A DNA stretch of 64,000 bases from Ehretia macrophylla (lineage: Eukaryota; Streptophyta; Magnoliopsida; Boraginales; Ehretiaceae). Under the pieces are notes generated by a model. The model saw only the letters and a program-made list of their open reading frames with translations, was not told the origin of the DNA and ran no database searches. Each line of letters opens with the position of its first letter. Positions within the stretch are counted from its first letter, which is position 1. The stretch lies in the NCBI GenBank assembly GCA_037974665.1, contig CM075765.1, forward strand, positions 5,523,501 through 5,587,500. The letters run 5' to 3'. The position numbers and the translations under genes are program-made. Shown here one piece after another: positions 24,566 to 37,397 of the stretch.

Positions 24566-26591
24566 TGTGATGCCCGGGAATTTTATCACATCATCTACAT
24601 AACTACTGCATAAACTACTTGTGCATTTTATGTGCATTTCTTGTCTTCTTCAATTGTTTTACTATTAGGCACTATTCATAAGAATTTTGACTGTCTCAAA
24701 TGTTCGATTTTATATTTTTCTTAGGTCATATGATATATGAAAGGAGTCGGGTTATGGTAGTTTTAAGCTTTGGGGACTGGGAGTATGCAATTGAAAATTG
24801 TTTTTCCGCTTCGTATGAATAGTATTACGTATGTAGACATTAGTTTTGAACTAGTTAGCATTTCCTTGATGTTTTAAGCCTATTTGACCAAGTATTACTA
24901 AAGTTTGACCTAGCATAATATAAGATACATATATTAAGGCTTCCTTTAGGTGCTCTAGACTTTAGTGAAACTAGTTAGGAGGCTACGTGAAGTTGAATCA
25001 CCCGAAATTAAGTAAAATCACAAAATTTGCTAACTTTAAAAAGAGAAATTTTCACGTAATGCAATCCGGGCACGTTTGGGCTTTGGATTAGGTATCCTTA
25101 GGGCATAGAAGCACTTTTGGTGCTTTTGTTGCGTGAAATTGGGGTCCGGATAGGGTAGGTGTAGTTAAAACCCGTTCGGGGCCTTCCCGAGCTTTTGTCT
25201 TCAAAACAGGTTTTCATGGCTTTGATAGGTATCCTTTGGCTTAATTAGGAATATAATATAGTTAGATTGTGGTTTTGTAATTTCAAAAGGCATATAAGAT
25301 AAGAATTGCTTGGCAAAAGAAAGGGGAAAAGAAGTAATTGGCTACTTTTATGTTTTTAAGTGCTTGTAAATGTGTTATTATGTATTTATATGCTTGTCCA
25401 AAATATAAATGAGCTAATTGAGGAAGTTGTGGTAGAAAATATGATATTGACTCCTTTATGTTTATATTGTGATTATTATGCCTATCGTGGCTATTTGTGA
25501 GGGCGGCCTACTTTGTCGTCCCTCTTATATGTTATTTGGTGTTCTTGATACTCATGGACTTCTTTTAAGATTGCGCAACCTTTTCGGACATAGTAGCATC
25601 GAGAAACACGAGCGACATCGGGCTTGCTGTGCTCTCTCAACTACCATGGTGCCTATTCCCTTTCTCTCGCTGAGTATACTCCACTACCCCAGAGGCATGG
25701 TTCACCTGCTAGGTATATAGACCTACTTCAGGAGAAAGGGTCGTAGGATCGGGATACATCCAGAGTATCCCACTTTGGAGGAATAAGGTTTTGCCGACAC
25801 TTGCTTGAAGATCGTGGCTCGTGGTTCAAGATTGAAGACAAGAAGTAAACCGTATCCTTTTCGTTTGTGGTAAATTATTTGTTTAACTAGTTGTGTTATT
25901 TAATGCTGAATATGTTGCTACCTTGTAGTATATCCTGTTGCATATCATGTTGTACGCCCCGGTATGCTGCATCACCTCCCTCGTTGGGCAACATTGTTGC
26001 TCACTCCTCATTTAATATGTTTCAGGAGAAGCTGTGGTGAATCCCCAGCTATTAGCTATAGAGGAAGAAGAAGAAGTACAAGTAGATCAGCTTCAATGGC
26101 TTTCTTGTGTGATACGATTGATTATTGTGTGTGGTTTGTAATGAAGATGTTGGTGGTTGTATTTTTTAGACCTTGGGGTCTTGTATATATACTTGGGTGT
26201 TTGTAACTAAATTGTAATCTTGTATGTTGGATAACAAAATAGATGGCATGTAATAGTCGATAGTAAACTTATTTCGGTTGTTGCATGCTTGGGTGTGGTA
26301 GTTAGCTTGTTAAGCTTGTTATAGCTAAGACATACTACTTGAAATTAAAGTTAGAATTAACTACATACTTGCATGATATCTATTTTGTTGTTCCAAGGCT
26401 CGGGTGGCCTTGTAAATTTGGTTGACTATGATAATCTTGGAAGTTAGGTTGTAAGAAATGTTGTTGTGGTTCAGGTTTTATATGTGTGACTATTTGCAGG
26501 TACCAGTTTAGTCCACAGTACAGAGCAGACTCTATCCGAGTAACAGGTCTGAACTTGACCTATAGTGCGGGGTTGGGTTCGGGGTGTTACA
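24566..26591 (+). repeat. 3' LTR of C
   Basis: At 2,026 bp it is about 430 bp shorter than its 5' partner. The shared motifs are kept at 25499-25524 and 25981-26030. A frame at 25469-25720 is LTR sequence, also present in the other family 2 LTRs. Confidence 0.9.
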
Positions 26592-26596
26592 ACCAT

Positions 26597-27540
26597 GGTG
26601 CCTATTCCCTTTCTCTCACTGAGTATACTCCACTACCCCAGAGGCGTGGTTCACCTCGTTGGGGGCATATGGACCTACCTCAAGAGAAAGGGTCGTAGGA
26701 TCAGAGTACATCCAGAGTACCTCATTTTTGGAGGAATAAGGGTTTTTCTGGCACTTGCTTGAAGATCTTGGCTCGTGGCTCGTGATTGAAGACAAGTTGA
26801 ACCTTATCATTTTTATATGTGGTTAATCACTTGTTTAGCTAGTTATGTTACTTGGTGTTGAATATGTGTTATGTTGTTGCATATCCCATTGCATATCATA
26901 TTGCACACCCTGGCATACTGCATCACCTCCCTCGTTGGGCAACATTGTTACTCACTTCTCAATTAACATGTTTCAGGAGAAGCTGAGGTGAATCCTCAGC
27001 TAATAGCTATAGTAGAAGAGGAAGGAGAAGAAGTGCAAGTAGATCAACTACCGTGATTTTCTTGTGTGTTAAGGTTGGCTGTTATGTATGGCTTCTATGG
27101 AAGATGTTTGCTGTTGTTATTTTTGAGACCTTGTGGTCTTGTATATAGTTGGTGGTTGTAACTAATTTGTAATCCCGTATGTTGGATAACAAAGTAGATG
27201 GTATGTAATAACTGATGATAGACTTACTACTTTTGTTGTTTGCATGCTTGTGTGAACTTAGTTTATAAATATAGCTTACTACTTATAACTTGGAGTTAGA
27301 GAAATGCCTTGCATGCTTGTATGGTAAATATATTTTGTTGTTCCAAGACTCGGTCGGCCTTGAGGAGTTGGTTGGCTTTATGAATATTCAAAGCTAGGTT
27401 GTAAGTATGTTTGATTGTGGTTCATGAATTGAATGTGACTATTTACAGGTACCAGTTTAGTCCACGGTACAGAGGAGACTCTGTCCATATGACGGGTCCG
27501 GACTTGACCTATAGTGTGAGGTTGGGTTCGGGGCATTACA
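26597..27540 (+). repeat. 5' LTR of B, right half
   Basis: It resumes directly after the C target duplication and ends GGGGCATTACA. The CTCAC-type motif is at about 26930-26985 in a slightly changed form. Confidence 0.9.
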
Positions 27541-27546
27541 TTTAGG

Positions 27547-27558
27547 TGGTATCAGAAC
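27547..27558 (+). other. Primer-binding site of B
   Basis: TGGTATCAGAAC lies seven bases after the LTR end, one base from the initiator tRNA-Met site. Confidence 0.85.
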
Positions 27559-27807
27559 TATTTGAATGCATGAAGCAATGTTAATTTCCTCGGAATATGG
27601 GTAAAGGTATGTATGTGAAAATTGAATTGCGTGACTGTAAAAGAAATGTCAAATGCATGATATGATATGAATATGAAAAGTTTAGTGTTTAATGCTTGTT
27701 GAGTGTTTTATATGTTGTCTTATGTGCATAACGTGTTTTCAACCATGTATATGTTATCCTTGTGTTATCTATTGCCTATTATAACACTGCATTCTTCTAA
27801 CATCGAG

Positions 27808-30800
27808 ATGAGGAGAAGGGGAAGACCGAGAAGGGAACCGGAGAAGGCTCCTAGGCAGGATATACCTAGGCAAGAGGTAGGAGTAATAGGGAATGTACCG
27901 TAGGGACAAGAACCGAGCAATACACAAATTATGATCACAATGGCCAATGCTATGAACACTATTACACAGTTTGTGACACAACAGGGTCAGCCAGGTATTG
28001 GTAGAGGTAATCAGGCCGCTAAAACCGAGGGTAGCAGTGTTGTTGGGGAAAATTTGTATGACACGTTCTTACACCACAGGGCGTATAGTTTCTATGGAGA
28101 GGCAAATGACATGAAAGCAGAAATGTGGCTGGGTAAGTTTGAGAAAGTTGCTGCGATACTCGAGTACAATGATGAAAGGAAAATCACTTATGCTGCAATT
28201 TTACTGGAGGGTAACGCCGAGGAATGGTGGCATACCGTTAGACAAAAATGGGAGGCCGAGAGGGTACAACATTCGTGGGACAACTTTATTCGGGAATTCC
28301 GAGATAAGTATGTGTCTGTGGTAGCCCGCGAAAGACATCAAGAGAAGTTCATAGCTCTGAGGCAGGGAAACATGATTGTGGATCAGTACGAGGCTACTTT
28401 CATTAGACTCTCGTTACGTGCCAGCTTTAGTGCAGCCGGAGGACATGTAGATTTAGCGATTTATCAAAGGTCTGAAAAGTTATATTATGGTTAATTTGTC
28501 TTCGCAGGATTATCCGAATTATACTGCAGTAGTTAGGGTCGCGTCAAGATATGAGAAACGCAAGGCAGATGTGTTGGCCGTGTCTAGTCAGTCGAGTAAA
28601 CAGCAGTATCAGTCTGAGAGTCAGGGTTATTAGAGACAATTTCAGCAGCCTGTTTAGGTTCAGCAGTCGAGGCAGACCCAAAGCTACCCAGGACCAGTTC
28701 AGGCACAGTCTCAGCCAAGGCCAGCTCAGAGCCAGCCACAGGGACAGTTACAGACCCGACCAGTTGCCACTAGATCTCAGCAAGGTAGTTCTGCTACATC
28801 CACTTACAGGGCTCCTACGGAGGGCACTGTTGCAAAGAAAAACCAACAGTGCAGTCACTGTAATTGCAAGGGCCATTCTGAGGCAGAGTGTTGGATGAAG
28901 TTGGGTCGATGCGTTGGTTGTGCCAACGACCAATACCGAGCTAAAGATTGCCCCAGGTTTAAGCCGGGACAGGGTCAGACATTCGGCCAGAATGCCCATA
29001 CCCGAGCATCAAGTGTAGCTGCAGTTCCACGAGGCCACGCATGGGTATTTGTTTTAGACCAGGAAGAGCTTCCTGATACGACAGTGGTGGTTGAATGTAC
29101 TTTTCTTATTTTTAAATAGTCGATAGTAGTTTTGATTGACACTAGGGCTACACATTCATTTATCACTCCTATGTATGCACAATCTACTGCTTTAAAAGTT
29201 GATAAACTGTCGTATGTAATTGAAGTAGGTAATCCTATGGGTGCTAAATTTGTTACAGAGTCTGTGTGTAAAGATTGTGATATTTGCATTGAGGGACACA
29301 TGTATCATGTTGATTTAATTATCATGCCATTTCGAGACTTTGAGGTTATTTTGGGGATGAACTGGTTGGGGCAGTATTATGCATATATGGATTGTAGAAG
29401 GAAAATTGTAACTTTAGAGATACTTGAACGACCTGTAATTAAAATTGTTGGGAGTCGAAAATCTACTGGGACTCGCATCATTTCTTCTATTAAAGTTATT
29501 AAAATGTTGGGTAAAGGTTGTGATGCATATTTAGCATACTTAATTAATCAACCTGGGGATAAATTGAAACTAAATAAGGTACCTGTTGTAAAAGATTTTC
29601 TGGGGGTATTTCCTAAAGAGTTTCTTGGATTACAACCTGATCGAGAAATAGAGTTTGTGATTGATTTGTTGCCAGTAACTAATCCTATTTCTAGAACCCC
29701 GTATAGAATGGTTCCCCCTGAGTTGCACGAGTTAAAAATTCTGCTTCAGGGTTTACTTGAAAAGGGTTTTATTCAGCCTAGCTCATCGCCTTGGGGTGCT
29801 CCTATATTATTTGTAAAGAAGAAAGACGGTACTTTGCGGTTGTGCATTGATTATCGAGGTCTTAATCAGGTGACTGTGAAAAATAAATATTCTTTGCCTT
29901 TGATTGAGGAACTGTTTGATCAGTTGTAAGGTGCTATTGTGTATTCCAAATTTGACTTGAGACAAGGTTATTATCAGTTGCGAATCTGTAAAGAGGATAT
30001 GCCCAAGACCGCTTTTAGAACGAGGTACGGCCACAATGAGTTTGTTGTACTACCATTTGGGTTGACAAATGCTCCAGCCGCCTTTATGGATTTAATGCAG
30101 AGGGTGTTTAGACCCTACCTCGATCAATTTGTTGTAATTTTTATTGATGACATATTGGTGTACTCTGAGTTTGAGGCAGAGCATGAAGAACACTTGAGAA
30201 TTGTATTGCGAACATTACAAGAACATAAGTTATTTGTCAAATTTAGCAAGTGTGAATTTTGGTTGAAACAGGTAGCCTTTCTAGGCCATATCATTTCACA
30301 TGAGGGAATATCTGTAGATCCTACGAAAATTGAGGTAGTTATGTCTTAGAAAAGACCCGAGACTGTCATGGAGGTTCGTAGTTTCTTGGGATTGGCTAGT
30401 TATTATAGGCGATTTGTTAAGGATTTTTCCAAAATTGCTGGACCATTAACTTCCTTAACTCAAAAGAAAACTGTGTATAACTGGGATGATAAGTGTGAAG
30501 CCAGTTTTCAGGAATTAAAAAAGAGACTTACCACTGCACCTATCCTTGTATTGCCTAAAGGAACAGATAATCTGGTGATTTACAGTGATGCTTCGAAAGA
30601 GGGTTTGGGCTGCGTTCTTATGCAAAATAGTAAGGTAATAGCTTATGCCTCGAGGAAATTAAAGCCTTATGAAGTTAATTACCTTACTCATGATCTTGAG
30701 CTTGCTGTTGTTGTATTTGCTTTGAAGAAATGGCGACATTACTTGTGGGGTAACAAATTTGAGATATTCACTGATCACAAAAGTTTGAAGTATCTATTTT

Positions 30801-32460
30801 CTCAAAAGGATTTGAATATGAGGCAAAGGCGTTGGCTAGAGTTGTAAATGATTATAATTGTACCATTAGCTACTTGCCAGGAAAAGCTAACACTGTTGCA
30901 GATGCATTAAGCCGAAAAGCTGTTATGGCCAGTTTGATAATAAAGCACTGGGAAACCGTGGAGGAATTGTGTTTGTGGAAACCGAAGGCTTCTAAGACAG
31001 GTATCCAATTTGCTAGTTTACAAATTCAGTCTTTATTACTGTCTAGAATCAGGGAAGCATAGCAGTTAGATCCTCAGTTATTGAAGATTTTAGAGAAATT
31101 CAAAGGGGGAGAGTCTGATTTCAAGCTGCATGATGATGGATTACTCAGGTATAAGAATAGAATTTGCATTCCTAGTGTTTTGACTGTGAATGATGAAATT
31201 CTTGCGGAGGCTCACAATGCTAAGTATACAATTCACCCTGGTAGTACCAAGATGTACAGGAACTTAAAACAAAGCTTCTGGTGGAATAATATGAAAAGGG
31301 AGATAGCTGAGTATGTGGCTAAATGTTTAACTTGCTAGAAGGTTAAGGCTGAGCATCAGAGACCGGCGAGATTGCTGCAACCATTGGAAATGCCAGTGTG
31401 GAAATGGGACCAGGTTACAATGGACTTTGTATTTGATTTGCCGAGGTCACCGCGAGGTAATGATTCTGTATAGGTTGTGGTTGATAGATTGACGAAAACC
31501 TCGCATTTCATTGCTACAAAGAAGACAAATTCTCTTGATAAATTAGCTGAGTTATATGTTGAAAACATTGTGAAACTGCACGAGGTTCCAACTTGTATAG
31601 TGTCAGATAAAGATCCCAAGTTTATATCATAGTTTTGGCAGAAACTACAGAAGGCTTTGAGGACCGATTTGAACTTTAGCACGGCGTATCATCCACAGAC
31701 AGATGGCCAGTCTGAGAGAACTATCAGGATACTGGAAGACATGCTGTGAGCTTGTATTTTAGACTTTGGAAAAAGTTGGGAAAGGTATTTGCCTCTCGCC
31801 GAACAATAGTTACCAGGCTACCATTGGTATGGCATCCTACGAGGCACTTTACGGGCGAAAATGTAGATCTCTACTGTATTGGGATGAAGTAGGAGATATG
31901 AAGACTGTTGACCCAGCCATTCTACCTGAGTTGATTAAAATGGTTGATAATGTGAAACTTATAAAGAAGAGAATGCTCACAACTCAAAGCCAACAGAAAA
32001 GTTATGTTGATAGACGCCGACGTGACTTAGTGTTTTTAGTGGGTGATCATGTGTTCTTGAAAGTTTCTCTGCGCAAAAGCCTAATTTGTCATGGAAAGAG
32101 AGGTAAACTCAGTCCTAGATATGTGAGGCCGTTTGAAATTACTGAGAAAGTTGGAGATTTGGCTTACAGATTAGCATTGCCACCGAGTTTGTGCAAAATT
32201 CATGATATGTTTCATGTGTCATTGTTAAGGAAGTATCAGACAGATCCTTCACACATTCTAGAGTCGGAACCGTTAGAGATCGATGAGTCTTTGGCATATG
32301 TTGAGAAACTTCTTTGAGTAGTTGATAGAAAGATACAGGAACTTCGAACCAAGAGTATTCCTATGTTGAAGGTTCTTTGGGATCATTACGGAGTTAAGGA
32401 TGCCACTTGGGAACGGAAAGATTAGATACGAGAGAAATACTCGGAGTTGTTTGCTTAATC
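27808..32460 (+). pseudogene. Gag-pol remnant of B
   Basis: The ATG at 27808 starts MRRRGRPRREPEKAP. Visible in order are the gag domain (AEEWWHTVRQKWEAE near 28,215), CCHC knuckles near 28,850-28,960, protease (THSFI near 29,150), RT with the [11 protein letters not shown] catalytic block near 30,140, RNase H ([10 protein letters not shown] near 30,585), the HHCC integrase N-terminus near 31,230-31,340, DDE-type integrase, and a chromodomain-like tail near 32,350-32,450. It is better preserved than C, with RT to RNase H readable over long stretches. About ten breaks are present; it is a fossil copy. Confidence 0.88.
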
Positions 32461-32488
32461 ATGTAAGAATTGCGTGGACGCAATTAGT

Positions 32489-32503
32489 TTAAGGGGGAGA
32501 GGG
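32489..32503 (+). other. Polypurine tract of B
   Basis: TTAAGGGGGAGAGGG lies directly before the 3' LTR. Confidence 0.85.
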
Positions 32504-34980
32504 TGTGACACCCGGGAATTTTATCATATCTTTCAAATAACTATTGCATAATTACTTGAGCATTTTATGTGCATTTATTTTCTTGTTTAATTGTTTTACT
32601 ATTGGGCACTATTGATAAGAAATTTGACTGTCTTAAAATTTTGGTTTAATAATTTTCCTAAATAGTATAACTTATAAAAAGAATTGGGAACGTGTAGTTT
32701 TGGACTATGGAGGTCGGGAACTTGCACTTGAAAAATGATTTAGGTTTCGTTGAATAGTGTTAAATAAGTGTAAACATTGATTTTAAATTAGCTTGCAATT
32801 AATTAGAGTTTTAAGCTCATTTGACCAAGCATTAGTGGCATTTGACTTATTATAATATAACATAGGCATACTATATACATATTATATCTTACACACAAGC
32901 ATAATATACTTAAAACAATTTACAAAATGCAAAAAGGTCCCCCCAAACCCGATGGACACCTAGGAGGGAAATGAGAAGAATTCTTCATCAATTCTTGCAA
33001 GTTTGACTTCTTTGCTTGATCTTAGAGAGTTTTTGAAGCCTCTAGGAATTCTACTACAAGTCTCCATCAATTAATTGTGAGGGAGTTGCATTATTTTTGT
33101 GTTTAAAGTCTGTTTCAAATGTGTTGAAATTCTTGTATTGTTAATTATAGCTATATTACTTGTTATGGATGCTTGATATATGTTCTCTAGAGCCTATAGA
33201 GCTATCTTTTGTAGCTTGATAACAAACTCCATGGTTGAAAGCTTGATTTGCATGAAAGGGATGATAAATAGTGACAAAAATTAAGGTTTTGATATATCTT
33301 GCTATTTTGAGTGAATTGATGCTTCCTTTAGGTGCTCTAGACATTAATGGAACTAGTTGAAAGCTCACGTGGGGTTGAATTGCTCGAATTTGAGTTAAAA
33401 TGCAAAAATTGGCTAACTTTTAAAAGGGGGTTTTTCACATAGCGCAATCCGGGCACGTTCGGACTTTAGATTAGGTATCCTTGGGGCACAAAAGCACTTT
33501 TGGTGCCTTCGTTGCGTGAAATTGGGGTCCGAATAGGGTTGGTATAGTTAAAACCCACTCGAGGCCTTCCCGAGCTTTTGTCTCCAAAGCTGGTTTTTAG
33601 GGCCTAGATAGGTGTCTTTTGGCCTTCCTAGGAATGTAAAATGACTAGCTTGTAAATTTGGCATCTTGAATTTTGCATAGGAGCAGAAATTGCGTGATTA
33701 ACAAAGGGAAAAAAGTGAAAATGGATGTTTTGTGTTTATATGTACTTGTAGATGCTTGCTAGGTGTTTATATGCATGGAAAAGATGTGTTTAAGATATCT
33801 ATTAAGTTTTGTGAGAAATGATGTTATTTGCCTCTTTGTGACTATATAGCTATTTTGTGCATATTTGGCTTATATTACAGTTAATTGCGAGGGCGGCCTA
33901 CTTTGTCATCCTTCTTACGTGGTGTTTGATGATCTTGGTTCTTGTGGACTTGTCTCGGGGTTGCGTAATCTTTTCGGATATGGTAGTATCGAGAAACACG
34001 GGCAGCATCAGGCTTGCCGTGCTCCCTCGACTACCATGGTACCTATTCCCTTTCTCTCGCTGAGTATACTCCATTACCCCAGAGGCGTGGTTCACCTCGT
34101 TGGGACATATGGACCTATCTCAGGAGAAAGGGTCGTAGGATCGGGGTACATCTGGAGTACCCCATTTTTGGAAGAAGAAGGGTTTTGTCGGCATTTGCTT
34201 GAAGTTCTTGACTTGTGGCTCGTGATTGAAGACAAGTTGAACCGTATCTTTTTTATATGTGGTTAATCACTTGTTTAGCTAGTTATGTTACTTGGTGTTG
34301 AATATGTGTTATCTTTTTGCATATCCCATTGCATATCATATTGCACACCCCAATATGTTGCATCACTTCCCTCACTAGGCAACATTGTTGCTCACTCCTC
34401 AATTAACATGTTTCAGGAGAAGCTGAGGTGAATCCCCAACTAGCAGCCGTAGTAGAAGAGGAAGGAGAAGAAGTGCAAGTAGATCAACTACCGTGATTTT
34501 CTTGTGTGTTAAGGCTGGCTGTTATGTGTGGCTTGTATGGAAGATATTAGCTGTTGTTATTTTTGAGACCTTGTGGTCTTGTATATAGTTGGTGGTTGTA
34601 ACTAATTTGTAGTCTTGTATGTTGGATGGCAAAGTAGATGGCATGTAATAACTGATGATAGACTTACTGCTTTTGTTGTTTGCATGCTTGTGTGAAATTA
34701 GTTTATAAGTATAGCTTACTACTTATAACTTGGAGTTCGAGAAATGCCTTGCATGCTTGTATGGTAAATACATTTTGTTGTTCCAAGGCTCGGTTGGCCT
34801 TGATGGGCTAGTTGGCTTCGTGAATCTTGAAAGCCAGGTTATAAGTATGTTTGATTGTGGTTCAGGAATTGAATGTGACTATTTGCAGGTACCAGTTTAG
34901 TCCATGGTACATCGGAGACTCTGTCCGTATGACAGGTCCGAACTTGAACTATAGCGTGGGGTTGGGTTCGGGGCGTTATA
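32504..34980 (+). repeat. 3' LTR of B
   Basis: This 2,477-bp copy is the uninterrupted reference for family 2 LTRs. It carries the stem-loop at 33888-33914 and the second motif at about 34371-34420, and ends at the ggtat target duplication. Confidence 0.92.
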
Positions 34981-35026
34981 GGTATTGCATTAATCCAAAT
35001 TTCCTAGGATAATGTGTTGAATTAAG

Positions 35027-35072
35027 CAATTCTTAGAGACCAAAAATCTATAATGTGAGGTCAAAGGAATTG
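35027..35072 (+). other. Leader hairpin 2 of D
   Basis: The loop AAAAATCTATAATGTGA (35042-35058) is closed by ACC/GGT. The outer arms are CAATTC (35027-35032) with GAATTG (35067-35072) and TT with AA. The outer arms differ in sequence from hairpins 1 and 3. Confidence 0.6.
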
Positions 35073-35127
35073 TAGGCAAGTAAATTAGGATTTGCATGTG
35101 ATGCATTGAATAAAGTGTTATTCACCT

Positions 35128-35180
35128 ATTAATCTTTGATTCACCAAAAATCTATAATGTGAGGTGAAACAAAGATTAAT
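35128..35180 (+). other. Leader hairpin 3 of D
   Basis: The same 17-nt loop (35146-35162) is closed by TCACC/GGTGA and then by a perfect 11-bp stem, ATTAATCTTTG (35128-35138) with CAAAGATTAAT (35170-35180). This is the strongest of the three hairpins. Confidence 0.7.
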
Positions 35181-35337
35181 GGGCCCCTCAATCCACTAAG
35201 AAACTCATTCGTTCAATTTTCCATTTTCTAATAGGGACTTGTGGAATTCGAAAAATTTAGTGGGGGTACTATTTGATTTAAAGACCCGAGTCGAATAGTT
35301 AGTAATACGTTATCTAATTTCAATTAATTATTTTCTG

Positions 35338-36240
35338 CAGTTATATGTCAAAAATGATCCTCTTGCAAATATCCTAGAAAAGAATTGTTTAACCGGTATC
35401 CATTTTGCTGACTGGTCCAAAAATGTGAAAAGGATTTTGTGTCCTAATAAAGATTGTAGCATGGATGAACTGCTTTCTTCGGAGGTACCTAAAAAGGCAA
35501 CATTAGAAGAAAGGGTAACAATTCAGAAATAGCATGATTCAGTACTGAAAGTTAGAGACTACATCTTGGTTTCAAATGAACTTTTCAGTACTAGAATGGT
35601 AGAAGGATCAGACGTTAGATCACATGTTACCAAAATGTTTGGTATGATCAGACTTATTGCAACCCTAGGCTTTGAAAGAAGTTCAAGTTTTTGGGTGAGT
35701 TTGATTCTTCAATCATTGCCAAAATCGTTTAAGCCATTTATCATGGATAATTATGAGAATAACATCAAATATTCCATGCCTCAACTCTTGAATATGCTTG
35801 AAATATTTCAAGGGCAACTTATGGAAAATGAAAGCAATAAGGTCCCTCAAGGCAAGCCTACTGGAGATGTGTCCAAGAAGAAGGGGAAGGTAGCAAAGCC
35901 TACAACTTGTTTCCACTGTGAGAAGGAAGGACATTGGAAAAGGAATTGTCGAAAGTGCCTCAAGAGTTTGAAGGGAAAGGGCAAAGCCTCTACAGGAATG
36001 TCTCGATTGCTCATGTTTGAGATTAGTCTTTCGATTAATCATGATTCTACTTCATGGGTACTAGACTCTGGCGCCACTTTTCATATATGTACTTCTGTAC
36101 AGGAACTGAGGAGAAGTAGAGCTTTGGGAGAAGGCGACATGGTCCTGAAGGTGGGAAATGGAGCAATGGTTGTTGCGTTAGCTATTGGGACATGTTGTCT
36201 TACTTTGTAGTCTGAATTTACTTTAGTTCTGGATAATTGT
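35338..36240 (+). pseudogene. Gag and protease remnant of copia D
   Basis: The reading resembles copia gag (DPLANILEKNCLTGIHFADW near the start), followed by a UBN2-like middle, a single CCHC knuckle (CFHCEKEGHWKRNC near 35,910) and an aspartic protease site, WVLDSGATFHIC, near 36,055. No clear gag start codon is seen; homology begins just after the acceptor-like site. A few breaks are present. It sits between the hairpin-bearing leader and the integrase of the same element. Confidence 0.82.
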
Positions 36241-37397
36241 TTATTTTTGCCAAATGCTTTGAGGAACATCATTTCCGTTTCAGTTTTAGTTCAAAATGGT
36301 TTTGAATTTAAGTTTATGGATAATGGATGTTTTATTTATTTACAAAATAAATGTGTTGGCACTGGCAAATTAGTAAATGTGCTTTATATACTTGGTATAA
36401 AGAAAGACAACAATAAAATGAGCAATTAAAAGGTCTAGAGAAACTCCAAACTCTAAATATTTGTGGCACTTAAAATTAGGTCATATAGGGGAAGCTAGAA
36501 TCACGAAGTTGGAGAAAAAAGGACTTAGAAGCCCATGTGGCCCGAGTCCATTCCCAGCATGTGAATCTTGCATCCTTGGTAAAATGACCAAATCACCCGT
36601 TGTGGGACAAAGGCAAAGAGCTACAAACATTTTAGAGTTAATACACACTGATGTGTGTGGGCCTTTTGGTGAATTGGCCCGAGGTGGGTTTGCCTACTTT
36701 ATTACCTTTACTAACGATGTGTCTCGGTATGGGTATGGGTATGTGTATCTTGTAAAACACAAATCTAAATCCTTTGAAAGGTTCAAAGAATACAGAGCAG
36801 AAGTAGAAAACCAAACTGGAAAAAGGATTAAGGCTCTTTGGTCTGATCGAGGAGGGGAATACCTTAGTACTGACTTCCAGGAGTATCTCAAAGAAAATGG
36901 TATAATCATATCATTAACTCCACCTAGAACACCTGAGCTTAATGGTGTATCAGAAAGGAGAAATAGGACTTTGTTGGACATGGTCAGATCAGTGATGAGT
37001 TATACTGATTTACCTATTGGCCTTTAGGGCCATGCTCTTCTCACTGCGGCATACATCTTGAATAGGGTCACTTCCAAATCAGTTATAAGTACTTCTTATG
37101 AGATCTGGAGAAATAAGAAGCCCAGCTTTAATCATATTAGAGTATGGGGTTGTCCTGCTTACATTAAAAGGCTTAAAAATGAGAAATTGGAAGCGAGATC
37201 TGACAAAGTCAAATTCATTGGTTATCCCAAGGATTCGTTGGGATACAACTTTTATTCCCTTACTGACCAGAGAGTCTTCATCAACAGACATGCTATATTC
37301 TTTGAGGAATAGTTCATCCATAGGTGGTTTGGGAAGAAAAGTATAGCTTAATGAGGGAAACATTGAGCAACCAATTGACCAGGTAGAAACCCAAGAT
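36241..37397 (+). pseudogene. Integrase remnant of copia D
   Basis: A GAG-pre-integrase zinc part (WHLKLGHIGEARI near 36,460, C-E-S-C-I-LGK near 36,560) is followed by the integrase core: HTDVCGPFG (36,647), WSDRGGEY (36,840) and the PELNGVSERRNRTLLDM block (36,930) carrying the last acidic residue. The linker after the core reaches the usual copia VWGCPAY region near 37,142. Integrase ahead of RT is diagnostic of Ty1/copia. A few breaks are present. Confidence 0.88.

Larger units (their letters stand above)
17102..26591 (+). mobile_element. Ty3/gypsy chromovirus C (family 2) nested in the 5' LTR of B
   Basis: C is flanked by accat at 17097-17101 and 26592-26596; the uninterrupted 3' LTR of B has a single accat at the same place (34034-34038), which proves the insertion site. 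Its LTRs are 2,458 bp (5') and 2,026 bp (3'), starting TGTGATGC and ending TTACA. Sampled divergence is about 5-6%. The interior resembles B throughout but is the more decayed of the two, with perhaps fifteen to twenty breaks. Nesting shows it is younger than B. Confidence 0.92.
15568..34980 (+). mobile_element. Ty3/gypsy chromovirus B (Tekay-like, family 2), carrying element C
   Basis: B is bounded by a perfect 5-bp target duplication, ggtat, at 15563-15567 and 34981-34985. Removing C from its 5' LTR restores an LTR of 2,478 bp against 2,477 bp for the 3' LTR. It has a primer-binding site, gag, pol with protease, RT, RNase H, integrase and a chromodomain-like end, and a polypurine tract. Sampled LTR divergence is about 5-8%, suggesting roughly two to three million years. 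The coding region is broken at around ten places. Confidence 0.92.
34986..35337 (+). other. D leader, third part, up to gag
   Basis: Non-coding. It holds leader hairpins 2 and 3, a purine-rich middle, and ends in an acceptor-like pyrimidine stretch TTTTCTGCAG just before the gag homology starts. Confidence 0.65.
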
